This document shows, in pieces, positions 33,914 through 45,457 of a DNA stretch of 64,000 bases. The stretch lies in assembly GCA_963969595.1 (NCBI GenBank), contig OZ018415.1, forward strand, positions 18,786,001 to 18,850,000, written 5' to 3'. Within the stretch, counting starts at the first letter, position 1. The number at the start of each line of letters is the position of its first letter. Origin of the DNA: Neckera pumila. Taxonomy: Eukaryota; Streptophyta; Bryopsida; Hypnales; Neckeraceae. The position numbers and the translations under genes were made by a program. Below the pieces are notes generated by a model, which did no database searches, was not told the DNA's origin, and saw only the letters and a program-made list of their open reading frames with translations.

Positions 33914-36264
33914 ATGGCACAAGCACTGTCTTTCTTCTCCGGTGCTGAAGCTGCACCTGATGTTCAAGTCCCTGCAAAGGATGCTGGTGTGCACGATGTG
34001 AATGGTAAGCCTCCACCCCGTCTTGTTTTTTGGGCAAATGCGAAACATGCCAAAGGACATCATACTCTCAGTGCATTCTGCAGTTTAATTTGCCATGGCC
34101 AGTGCCTGTAGTTGTTGTGCATCCGGAGAGCTGTCCAGTGTCCTCTCAGTAGATTGCTGAAAGGGAGAGGTCCGGACGCAGTAATTTAGGGAGGGCACTG
34201 TATAGTAGAGAGCGATTTCTGTCCTGGGATTTCCGCGGGCATTTTGCCGATTCTTCTCTTGTGTGTCGGTGGTGGCAAGCTCAAATGCAGGTTTTGTTTG
34301 TGCAATAGCTTCAAGTCGTCTCTACGTTACGTTACTTCCCCTTTGGAATTTGCTGTGCACTGCTGAACAGATTGTGTCTCTACAGTTCCAGTGCAGGCTG
34401 TTTCTGACATGTATTTAAGTTATACTTGCAGCTCAGAGTCAACAATAGGGAGAATTGGTCGTATAGTTATTAGTGTGTTGTGAACTTATGAAAATGTGAA
34501 CTGTACCAGTATTATATCTATATCTAAATTTAAATAGAAAGATCAATTTTGGTATATAATCTGACAGTTAATTATGGAGAGTGTAGTAGTAAAACCAACC
34601 TTATGGATATGTTAGACTATGACTATGAATCATGTTTTGCAACTTTAAGAAAAACTCACCATTTAGTTATTCCTCTTAGTTGCATTCTTGAATACATCTT
34701 CACAATATTAGATATTTGAATTACCTCTTGGTCCTTAAGAAGTTGAGGGCAACTATGACCATCTCAAAATACTCTTATATGTAGCCACCTTTCTTTCATT
34801 GTTGAAAAAGTACCAACTAAAGTCATCAACCTTCAAAATTGTAAATTACTTTGAAGTCATATTCATCCAAAATTCATCCATTTTTTTGAGATCCAAAAAA
34901 AAGAAATTGCAAAAGAAGGTGTGGTTCTTGATCACCAAAGTAGACCATTACTATACAATGGCACAATTTGGTCCTCTGCAATGCCAGACTAGCTACATCC
35001 CAAATCTTCTATTGACTTGTTGAAAACAGTTTATAAAAAGTGACGACAAAATCTTGAAACATCCATCCTTCACTAAAGAGCATGGAATTAATCACTTTTC
35101 TTGTTTTGAGTCATTTTAAAGATCTAAATATTGGATTTGGCTTGCTCAGGGACCAAGACTATGGAGCTCATGGATCCTATTTCACCAGCCAAACTTGCCT
35201 CTATAGTTGATGATCAGCTTCCTTCCTTGCTCTCTTTGGTCATTGACGGCCTCCTACCTTTGCAGCAGTCCAGGTTCACACACAAGGCCGAAAAACGCTT
35301 ACACCAGTATGTGGAGCGCTATCATAATGTTAATTCCTTGGACTCTTGCTGTCGTGCAGGCCTTTCTTCAGCAAGCTACATGCACCCTGGAGTAATTAGT
35401 GTCGATCGTCTTGTAGCAATTTCCATTAGTTATGCAATGATGTTCTTATTGGATGATCTCTTTTTTGACACTCCAAATGAATTTCATCAAGACCAGTATG
35501 GTGTTAGCCAAAGTGCATGTGGAAGCCCTGAAAAAATTCAAGAATATCTCAACCATTTGGATGCGGTTTTCAGTCAACAAGTGCAGCCCAGCAATCCCGC
35601 TCCCTTGATTGAGACCCTAATGTGGGAGTCAGGACGAGATATGTTGGAGTTGTCCAATCCTGAATGGTTCAATCATTATGTCGCGAGAGTTGTGGAACAC
35701 CATTGTGGAAGTGTTGCTAGCTATGTAGATATTGTCCAAGGCCATAACTTATGCTTCCAAGATGTGGAGTCCTATGCTGCTATGCGTGCTTTAAATATTG
35801 GTGCAAATTTTGTTCAGTTGGCAGTAGAATTTGCCAATGATTCCTACATTCCGGGCATACTGAGGGCAAATCCATATATGAAAAACGTAATGACGGCAAC
35901 TTCCATCCATCTTGCATTTGTAAACGATGTCTTCTCATACCACAAGGAGAGCACAATAGAACATAACCCTCGCAATTTGATCACTGTAATGATGGAATGT
36001 GAAGGGAAGCCTTTTGTCAAGACGGTGCATATGGCAATAGGCTTGGTGAACACATATGCTCGTGCGATCATGGATTTGGAGGCTAAAGCTTGGAACTCTA
36101 CTTTGCGAAATCACTTGCAAGATATCAAAGCTCTTATTTCTGGAAATATTTACTACAGTTTTATAGACACGCGCTATCGGCAGCATGATTCTATCTTTCT
36201 TGAAATGAGAGACACAACCGGTATTTGGAAAACCCTTCCTCATGCCAAAGGTCCAGGGCTCTAG
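33914..36264 (+). CDS. Microbial-type terpene synthase (MTPSL), copy B, two exons
   Basis: Paralogue of copy A with the same likely chemistry. Exon 1 is 33914-34004 (identical to exon 1 of A), exon 2 is 35150-36264, and the intron is about 1.15 kb with GT (GTAAGC) and AG. The joined frame is 401 aa and open. Motifs: DDLFFD, Arg 46 residues before the Asn of NDVFSYHKE, and RY in the segment DTRYRQHDS. The start is the ATG shared with A. The longer intron contains material that is missing from A but present upstream of exon 2 in C (34500-35040 against 43070-43600). About 900 bp of transposon now separates its core promoter from the ancestral upstream flank, which may alter expression. A poly(A) signal candidate AATAAA lies at 36429-36434. 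Confidence 0.9.
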
Positions 36265-37350
36265 TTTCTTTTTCTTGCTATGTGTTGGTAGCACAATTTT
36301 GTCTACCAATGTATACTTTCATTACCTTGAATTCCTATAAGGGATAGGACATTGTCTCTAACAAAAAGAGTACTAGTCAATGATGAACTATGAAAATGTC
36401 TTTGGATTATGCTTTGACTTTGTTTTTCAATAAATTTTCACTTTGAAAAATGATCTGATTTACTATCATTAATTAAATAGAAGATGTATGGTATATCACT
36501 AGCAAGAGCAATGGCTCTACTTTGCATTTGTCTAAGGCTATCCTTTTGCATTGGAATACAATCGTTACCTTTGTCACAAAAAAAGAAAGAAAGATTGACG
36601 GCATCTAATTTGTTCTTCATGTGCACAGAGTATCTTACAGTGGAGTTTTCACATAATTATGTTAAATTATGTCCCAATGAGAGCATTTTTTTTTGGGGAA
36701 GTTTGGGAGAATTGTATATATGCAACTTGCACATAAACTTCATTTCTTTGTTAGCTTCACAATATTTACTGTGGAGGACTGGTATCTGCTATCTTAGGTC
36801 CAGAGTTGGAGCAAGATTTCAAGTAATTCGGCCTCCTAACCAGTGATTTCCTTCCCTGCTAACACATGTTATCTGATTTTCTTTCAGAGTATCTGGACAC
36901 TGAGTGTTAGTTTCATGCATGGCAGCTGGGATTGGATTGTGTTCTTCTCTTATCAGCGTGCTAGGAAACAATCCTCTTGATTAGTGTTGAGTGATTCAAC
37001 ATTCATTTTGAGTTCTCAGTGTCCACGGCCTCCACTCAATTTTTGTTGACAGGGTTCCAACATGCAGATGACAATTTCTAAAAGCATGACAACTCCTCGT
37101 AGAGCCCTAACAAAAACATGACAACTCAAAAGCAATGGCAATACATAACTTACATACTCTTGTCTTTAGGAGTAGCACTTCTATGTGTGATCAATATTTG
37201 AAAAACCAGCTCTGTTGTAATCAACAATCATACTCCTCTTTCCACTTTTTATTTGGAAACTGAGCATTGCAACATTTGCTTTCTTCAGTACTTGATCACC
37301 CCAAATCATATTAACATCCACATTGAGATTTACAAGTGAAGCTTAATCCT
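36265..37350 (+). repeat. 3' flank of terpene synthase B, duplicated with the gene
   Basis: It matches 20054-21560 behind A with several deletions (for example CTCTGTTGTAATC at about 37210). It contains the empty site GCAATGGCAATACATAAC that proves the insertion at 44825-45265. Confidence 0.75.
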
Positions 37351-37439
37351 TAAACAATCCAGAGACCTCTAGTGGCCTACGAAAACCCTGGAAACCCTGA
37401 ATTCATCAAAGTAATGAATGCATTGCAAAAAATCCTGAA

Positions 37440-38735
37440 CTAAAATAATGATAGCATGGAAGCTATTGATATTTAGGGTATTTTTGGGTAAATTTGTGAT
37501 GCTTACTCCGCCACCTGTGGGGTGCCGAAGTATTTGTATTGCTTATTACCGCCCTGCATATTGTGCAACATAGATTGTGTGTTCGTATGTGCCTTGGATG
37601 TCGTGACTGGGAGAGCCTGGAAATTTGTGGTTGATGGCCCAGCACGTCCAATGCGACGTTTTTTTGAAGCAAACCCAACCACATTTCAATCCAAATTTCA
37701 AGCGGGAAGTGTTGATGCCACCTTTCATTTGCTTCAATTTCTCAATTGGTACCAAGACCACGCAGCAAGGGCAACAATGGCGCCCCAGGATTACAACTTT
37801 TTTGCTAGAATCACATTCAAATTCAGAAATGAACTTATACCTCGTAAATGAGATTTGTCCACTCTTGCATAATTCTTCTTTGAGCAAATGTTTTGATTCA
37901 ACCTCTCAAAAAACTTATCGCATCTGATTCAATAAATCCACTGATCATCCTTTTATTAGCGAAGATGTCGCACAAGTTACAAATTTGCAAACTCCCGTCT
38001 AAGCAGTCTGATAACCACAAGATGGACCGATTACAGGATGGGTAATCTTAGCAAAACAGAATGAAACTACGTACTCACGAACTTGTTCTCAAAATCCATT
38101 GTGTAAATTATATGTTGTCCTGATCGACACAATGTCATTGATCAAACACAAAAATCTGACTTCTACCAGCACTAATTTGCTCAAATCCAAAACAAAATGA
38201 CACCATGAAAAACAAACTTAAGTACGCCCCAGGCTCTAACTTTGGCGTCCCAAAAATCATGGTAAGATAATCATAGCTAGGTTTCCTTGCGAATATATCA
38301 GAAGTTGCACTAGTAAAGTACAGGAGGAATCAAACCGATCACGAGAAAAGAAGTGGCACAAGTAAATTTTCCCTGATGCCAAAACCTAAAAAGCAGGAAT
38401 GGCACTCTAGGAACTAGAGATCGACAATCTCTGTGTGAATCGATGTTTGATCAACCACGAACCCCAGTGATGGACTCCAAGATCTTTTCGACCAGTTGCA
38501 CAATGTGCATCACATTAATTCACACTCGGCACCGGCTTCATCACCACGTGAACAACATCTCCCAGTCTCCAACATTGGGTTCAGGTTTGACAGCTTCAAC
38601 GGCAACTTGCACCTTCTTCAATTCTCGACTGCCTTCACCATGATGTTCACCGTCCCAACAATTGTCACCTTCACCTCCATGGGCTCCTTTAGTTCCGTCA
38701 CCAAACCCTCCAAGGGAGAGTTTTTTTTTTTGTAG
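37440..38735. other. Coding-like, higher-GC segment; unrecognised gene fragments
   Basis: GC is visibly higher than in the surroundings. A plus-strand frame at 37522-37851 has the piece VTGRAWKFVVDGPARPM; a minus-strand stretch near 38590-38710 reads LEGLVTELKEPMEVKVTIVG and then stops. Both ends share a segment encoding HLLQF on the plus strand, so two diverged copies of one sequence may be present. I recognise no family and see no complete gene. It could be a decayed gene or retroelement pieces. Confidence 0.25.
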
Positions 38736-38766
38736 AGAGTGACTTGCGGTGGCTGTGGACGCTAAT

Positions 38767-38998
38767 GGCGAATTTCATTAAAATGGCGCCATACTGGAAT
38801 ATTGGCACTTTTACAATTCAGAACGGTCGTTTTGAAATCTATACCTGTCCTAGATGGTTTAGAACGGCCGTTTTGAAATCTATACCCGTCCTAGATGGTT
38901 CAGAACGGCCATTCTGAAATCTATACCCGTCCTAGATTGTCAAAATGGCACGCCGTCAGAATGGCACGTGGAATATCACCATTTTAACAAAATTCTCC
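38767..38998. mobile_element. TIR element containing three 41-bp tandem repeats
   Basis: The ends GGCGAATTTCATTAAAATGG and CCATTTTAACAAAATTCTCC mirror each other. The interior has three copies of a 41-bp unit (38819-38940) starting AGAACGGCCGTTTTGAAATC. Confidence 0.65.
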
Positions 38999-39110
38999 AT
39001 GCTAGCCCTATTGACAATGTTGCTAGTCAATACTTGACCGGCAACCAGTGCAGATGTGTCAGATCAAATTAAGAATTTCAACTTCTTCACCATCTTTATA
39101 AAAAACATAT

Positions 39111-41016
39111 TTAACCCCTAAAGTTCCATAACTATGTTTCATAAAAAATGCTCAAAAACTACCATTCTTAGTACAAGTACCAAATTTTGAAAAAAACCTT
39201 CTTATTTGACACATATAATTGTAGGATATTGTAGTAGGTTAACTTGAGAATATGTGGTAAAAATTTCAAAAGTTTCCACCCCTTGGATTGCAAGATATAA
39301 GCATTCAAATTCACGGAAATCAATTTTTTGACCTTGCAAAAAACAGGGCAGCTGCACTTCACAAGCTCACTTTTCTATGAAAAAAGTCCCAAATGGTAGT
39401 GCTTCTTTGGATTCTTTTTTCTAGATGAGTTGGCCACATGCTTGAAAAAATTCAAATCATTTGGAATTGTACAACATGTAGAAAAAACATAGTAAGTAGA
39501 CAGTGGGAGAGAATGATTCAAAATACCAAATTGTTAAGAATTTAATTATAGAATTGAACAATGGCAATCCCAATGGTTACAATGTTGTAATAAACAATCA
39601 ACATCCTATGGTTTTGTTTTTGTCAAAAAGTATTGAAAATTGAGTAAGATAAAGGACTTCAAAGTTTATTTTAGAATAGAGAATCCATAACTGCCTGCAA
39701 ATAAAAAAAATCCTCATAACTTTAACCCCTAAGGGCCCATTGTCCCTTTGGGGGACAAATGGGATTTCAGGCAGGTACCTACAAGCTGAATTTTTGTTGT
39801 GATTTCCCCAAAAAAAAATTGAAGATAGAAAAATTGCTAAGCTTCGTAGGAATATACTTTGTTTTTTCAATTGGTGCCCGGAAAAAAAATTATGTCCAAA
39901 TAAGCTCAAAACAGCATTGGACTAGTAACACAAAAAAAATTTGAATTTCTTTTTCTTATAGATTATATTTTTGTCTATTTGAAAAGCTTTAATTCATTTC
40001 ATTTGGATTTTTTATGAGAAAATTATGGACATATAATCGAGTAAGGCAGATTATGCGCTGAGGATTCCTACGCCAGTGCTTTGAGAGGAGCTCGCTGGGT
40101 CTTGTTTTTCTGGCACTTAAAGCATCTCCCTGGAAAAAATTACTTGTAGGATTCATTTCTGAATGCAATTTTTACAATTTTCCAAAAAAGAAAAGTTCCG
40201 TGTGGTTTAGTTTTTTTGCTAGAACAATCTTACCATTAGAATTATTGTTTTTTAGTTCCACATAAAAGATATTAATATTTTAAATTTTCCTTCTATCTCC
40301 TACCTAGTACTTCTACTTAATAATTTTTTTAATAATAAAAATTAAGTTTTTTTGAAATGTTTTTGCTAAATTCTCATTTCCATTTTCCACTATAAACATT
40401 TAAAGCTTAAAACTTTGTAGTGCAAAAATTTAAAGTTAAAAATGTTCAAAGTCAAAAATTTCAATCCCACAATGTGCTGAAAAACTTGTTTTTTCCACTT
40501 TAAACGCAGATATCTTGCAATTTGTGCGGTCAAAATTCTGAAATTTTTTCCACACATTTTTATACTAGTAAGGTGTGAGATCTTATGGGTAGATGTGCAA
40601 AAAACAACAATTTTCAAATTTTTTTACTCTTTATTATAGAAATGGCAGTTTTGAGAGTGTTTTTGCAGAAAAAAGGCCTCAAGCCTTAGGGGATAAATTC
40701 ATTGATAAAAATGGAATGATTCCAAGCTTTCTACATATATATAATTCTAGAAAACCAATTTCAAGTTTTTGTTTTGAAAAAAGTAATTTTCTTTTTTTGC
40801 CTGGATTGCCCCTACACAAAAAAGTGACATATTAGGCCATAACTTTTGACTCATATTTTCAAATGTCATGAAATATAGTGCATATGAAACTGAAAGACAT
40901 TCCTTGTCCCCACCTTCAATTAAAATTTAGACCAAAAATATGGAAATCTCTGGTCACACGTACCTACCCAAAATTGATATGTAGCCAAAAATGCAAGCTG
41001 GTTCTTTAAAGATTAA
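39111..41016. mobile_element. TTAA element (CCCCTAAAGTTCC type) with a nested copy
   Basis: TTAA (39111-39114) then CCCCTAAAGTTCCATAAC; right end GGTTCTTTAAAGA then TTAA (41013-41016). The outer body matches 5233-7034 and 30279-31208, and the inner copy occupies 39722-40696. Confidence 0.75.
39722..40696. mobile_element. Nested TTAA/CCCCTAAGGG element, reverse orientation
   Basis: TTAA (39722-39725) then CCCCTAAGGGCCCATTG; right end CCTTAGGGG then ATAA (40693-40696, one base from TTAA). It carries a 69-nt GC-rich insertion at 40031-40099 not found in its relatives. Confidence 0.7.
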
Positions 41017-41239
41017 TAGTTTGAATTTTAACTGTTTGTTGTTTTTTCTTCTTTTTTCTAGCTTGATACAATACGAACTTTGTATCCTTGGGGTCCATCA
41101 TCCATCTGCACTGACAAATTTCATATGGAAGCACAGATTCCTTGAATCCATCTTTTGATTTCAAAATTGTGTGGCACACTTGTATGCACTCATTGTGCAA
41201 ACTCCCAACTCAAAAAGATGTGTTCTAGAGTTACCAAAT

Positions 41240-42330
41240 GGTGATTGTACACGGGGTACCATTCAAAATGGCGTCTTTTGCATTTGCAGGGAAAGAAATT
41301 TCACATTTGCCAACTTTGACAGCCTCTCAAGGGCTAAAAAATTGATCTTTTATCATGAAGTTTTTTGCCACAATGTCATCTCTGTGTTAATAATATGTGT
41401 GCCAAATTCCAAGGCCAAAAATTTTACATAAGAAGAGTTATTTAAAATCTACCAACATGTATAGCTGTGAGAAAAATTTCACATCTGCCAACTTTGACAC
41501 ACTCCCAAGGATTGAATTTTTTTTCCCATGAAATTTTGGGCATAAGACCATCTATATGTTGATTAAATGTAGAAAAAATTATAAATCCAAAAGATTCACA
41601 GAAAGAAAGGTATTTGAAATCTACCAATATGTATAGTTGTGAGAAACAATTTCACTACTACCAACTTTGACACTATCCTAGGGGTTGACAAATTCTTTAT
41701 TTACCATGGAATTTTTTTCATGACATCATCTCTATATTAGTAGTATGTGTGCCAAATTTCAAGGTCAAAAGTTTCACACAAAAAAAAATTCTAATTCTTC
41801 CAACATGTGTACTTGTGAGAATGATTTTTTTAGCCCTTTGAATGGTGTCATTTTATGGGAAAAGTTTCACACGGATGTAAAAAATCATTCTTTCAATTAC
41901 ACATGTTGGTAGATTTCAAATATCTTTTTTGTGTACATCTTTTGACCTTGAAACTTGGCACACATATTATTAATATGGAGATGATCTCATGACAAAAATT
42001 TCATGTTAAAAAATGATTTTTTTAGCCCTTGGGATAGTGTCAAAGTTGGCAGTAGTGAAATTTTTCTCAAAATTACACATATTGGTATCTTTTTCCGTGT
42101 GAATTTTTTGACTTGGAAATTTATCACACATGTTACTAACATAGAGATGATGTCATGAAAAAAATTTCATGGTAAGTAAATAATTTGTCAACCCTTGGGA
42201 TAGTGTCAAAGTTGGTAGTAGTAAAATTCTCTCACAACTATATATGCTGGTAGATTTTTAATATCTTTTTTTCTGTGGATTTTTTGAACTTAAAATATTT
42301 TTGGCATTTAGTCAATATATAGATGGCTGT
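41240..42330. repeat. Palindromic tandem array
   Basis: Three direct units of about 175 bp (marker CCAACTTTGACA at 41310, 41488 and 41661) are followed by units in the opposite orientation (marker TGTCAAAGTTGG near 42039 and 42204). The turning point is around 41830-41870. Other landmarks, such as the phrase ending ACCAACATGTATAG, are mirrored too. The whole makes a foldback of about 1.1 kb built from repeats. Confidence 0.8.
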
Positions 42331-42960
42331 AAATGGGAAAGAGAATTTCATTGAGTCTTAAAACTATTGACATGATAAATAGTAGGTAAAATTTCCAAGG
42401 AAATTTCTAATTCTAATATAAATGGAGGCAATAATTGGAGTAGGTATGTGAAAAAACAATGAACATGGGAATTGAAGGATAATAGCCGGTGAAGCTCATA
42501 AATATTGCTAAGAGCAACAAAGTGTATCATATTTAGGTTTCATTGGAAATTACTCAAAAATGGTGATGTCAATTGATTTGGTACAATTTAAGTTGAAAAG
42601 TCATGATCATGTTAGACATAGAGTTTTGAACTCTAAACACTTGCTATGAAACAAGTCATTTTAACACCTTAAGAATCTAGAGTGAATGATGGATGCATGG
42701 AACCATGCATGCAATATTTTGAGTTTTTCATCCATCTGATTCTTTGTAGATTATTTTGTTACTTCTTTAATATTTGTAGTGTATAAATTTTCAAGACTTT
42801 GTTGTGTGAATATTCTAAATTTCAAAGGATACAAATACATTTCACCTAAAAAAGGAATTCACTTTTGAATTCAAAGAATGACCCACCAAACATAACTTGA
42901 ATATAGGAAATGAAATAAAAGTTTTAAAGAATCACAATAATTAGAACTTCAAATTTGAAC
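42331..42960 (+). repeat. Dispersed repeat, direct partner of 25940-26705
   Basis: See 25940. It has the empty site for the MITE at 26706. It occupies the place where promoter and exon 1 of terpene synthase C would be expected. From 42961 to 43675 the DNA matches the 3' part of the intron of copy B. Confidence 0.6.
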
Positions 42961-43675
42961 ACAAGGCAAAAAAAATCTTGTAGAAATTATTGTTATTTAA
43001 TCTATAATCTATTTTAAACAGAATTTCTAATTTTTTGGTTTTAAATCTTAGTACTAAACATTTATAAATGTAGTAGTAAATCCAAGCTATATTCTTTAAA
43101 TCATGCTTTGCAACTTTGAAAAGAAAGTCAATATTTAGGTATTCTCTTGGGTTGCATTCAATAGTACATCTTCACAATTCTAAAATGTGGATTACATCTT
43201 TGTCCTTAAAGAGTTAAGCAAGTATGACCGTCTCTAAATACTCTTGTATTGTACATAGCAATTGTTCTTTTATTTTTCAAAATGTGCCAATTGAAGATGG
43301 AAATCATTTACATCTTGATGAAGCAATATATTTCTATGTTCATCAATCTTTAAAAGAGTAAATCACTTTGAAATCATAACCAAGCCTTTTTTCATCCAAA
43401 ATTCAACCAATTTTTTTTCTGAAAATAAAATACAACTAGAAAGAAAAGACTACTTTTTAATCACCAAAGTAGACAATTAACTTGCAATGGTGCAATTTGG
43501 CCCCTATGGTGCCTAGCTGTTTGCATCTCAAATTTTCTTTTGACTTGTTTAGAATCTTTCATAGTAAAAGTAAGGGACAAATAAAAATCTCAAACATCCA
43601 AAGAACATGGAATTAAGCACTCTTCTTGTTTTGAGTCAATTTTGAAGACCTAAATATTGAATTTGTCTTGCTCAG

Positions 43676-44760
43676 GGACTAAGACTATGGAGCTTGTGGA
43701 TCCAGTTTTACCAGCCAAACTTATTGATGATCAGCTTCCACCTTTGCTCTCAATGATCATTGAAGGCCTCTCGCCAATCCAAATCTCCAAGTACGTAGAT
43801 GAGGCCAAAAAATGCTTGCACCAATATGTCGAGCGCTTTCAGAATGTCGGTTCCTTGGAATCCTATTTTTGTGCAGGCCTTTCTTCAGCAAGCTACATGC
43901 ACCCTGGAGTAATCAACATCAATCGTCTCGTAACAATTAATTATGTATTAATGTTCTTGTTGGATGATCTCTTTTTCGACACCCCAAATGAGTTTTTTCA
44001 AGACCAATATGGCGTTAGCCAAAATGCATGTAGAAACCCCCCAAAAATTCAAGAGTATTTTGACCACCTACATGCGGTTTTCAGTCAACAACTGCAGCCA
44101 AGCAATCCCACTCCCTTAATTGAGACTATAGTGTGGGAGTCAGGACGGGACATGTTGAAATTGTCCAACCCTGAATGGTTTGATAATTTTGTTGCATGTA
44201 TTGTCGAACACCACCACGCAACTGCTGCTAGCCTTGCAGATATTGTCGAAGGCCGTAACTTATGCTTCCAGGACTTGGAATTATATACTGCTATGCGTGT
44301 TGGAAATGTTGGTGGGAAATTTACTCAATTGATGGTAGAGTTTGCCAAGGATACTTACATTCCAAGTACACTGAGGGTGAATCCATACTTGCAAAACATA
44401 ACCATGGCAACTTCCATCCATCTTGGATTTGTAAATGATGCCTTCTCATACCACAAGGAGAGCACGATAGAACAAAACCCTCGCAATTTGATCACCGTGA
44501 TGATGGAATGTGAAGGAAAGCCTTTTGTCCAGACGGTGCATATGGCAATAAGCTTGGTGAACACATATGCTCGTGCAATCATGGATTTGGAGGCTAAAGC
44601 TTGGAATTCTACTTTGCAAAATCACTTGCAAGATATAAAAGATCTCATTGCTGGAAATGTTTACTTTAGTTTCATGGACAAGCGCTGTAGGCATCCTGAT
44701 TCATTTTTTCTAGAACTGAGAGACATGACCAGTAGTTGGAAAATCCTGCCTCATATTTAA
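43676..44760 (+). pseudogene. Terpene synthase copy C, missing promoter and exon 1
   Basis: Exon 2 homologous to 35150-36264, with the AG acceptor retained (CTCAG before GGACTAAG). Motifs DDLFFD, Arg 46 residues before Asn, and NDAFSYHKE are intact and there is no internal frameshift. However: no exon 1 or TATA region is found within 5 kb upstream; two short in-frame deletions remove residues before DDQLPP and in the VTINYVLM segment; the conserved RY is changed to RC (segment DKRCRH); and an AAA to TAA change removes the last residues GPGL. An internal ATG (MELVDP, 43688) could still give about 356 aa if transcribed. It is probably non-functional, but the open frame suggests it is young or was recently under selection. 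Confidence 0.75.
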
Positions 44761-44824
44761 GGTCCAGGGCTCTAATTACTTTATCTTATCATTGCCACTG
44801 CTCAATTAAAAAGAAATGGCAATA

Positions 44825-45265
44825 AGGTAGACCAGCCCATTGTGGTCAGATGACCCATAGTGGACACCTAATGACCCCATGACAGTTTTTTTGGCCACAA
44901 TCAATGTCTAACGTGACACCAATGGAGTGATTAGTGACCTCATTAGGAACACCTACATTTTCAGTGCAAATCATTGTAAGAAGTGACTTTTTATGGCCTT
45001 CTACATTAGAAATTATTGTGACCACTTTAGGTGATTAAGAAGAGCATATTGGATACACTTTTTGTTGGTTATGGAGTAGTCTACTGACTCTTTTGGATAG
45101 ATCACTTCAAAAATCCATAACAAATTCATACTTTGTTTGAAAAATATAATTTCAATTGCTCTGACTATTTCTCACACTTGTCTTCATGTGGGAAATTTTT
45201 TGAAAACTTTCAACAATGGCATGAGGGTAGACTCCAAAGTTTGACCACAATGGGCTGGTTTACCT
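44825..45265. mobile_element. TIR MITE, AGGTAGACCAGCCC ends, TA duplication
   Basis: TIRs AGGTARACCAGCCCATTGTGG of about 25 bp, flanked by TA (44823-44824 and 45266-45267). Copies A (21350) and B (37140) keep the empty site GGCAATACATA, so element limits and the TA duplication are exact. 441 bp, no ORF. Confidence 0.9.
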
Positions 45266-45357
45266 TACATACATACTAAGCTTTTTGTCTTTAGGAGTAG
45301 CCGGCTATGGCACTTCTATATGTGAATTTGATAAATGTTTGGAAAAACAGCTCTGTT

Positions 45358-45457
45358 TCTCCAGGGCTCTGTTTCTCCAGAGTTGTGCCTAGGCTTTCCG
45401 CCGTTTGTTCTTGGTTTTCTTGGAATAAACTCCAGGTTTCCAAAAAAACAAAAAAAC
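45358..45457 (+). mobile_element. 100-bp poly(A)-tailed retroposon with target duplication
   Basis: The insert ends GGAATAAACTCCAGG and an A-rich tail. It is flanked by CAGCTCTGTT on both sides (45348-45357 and 45458-45467). The other flank copies (4340, 21425, 37205) have a single CAGCTCTGTT or AGCTCTGTT, confirming the insertion. It is related to 13321-13440. Confidence 0.8.
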
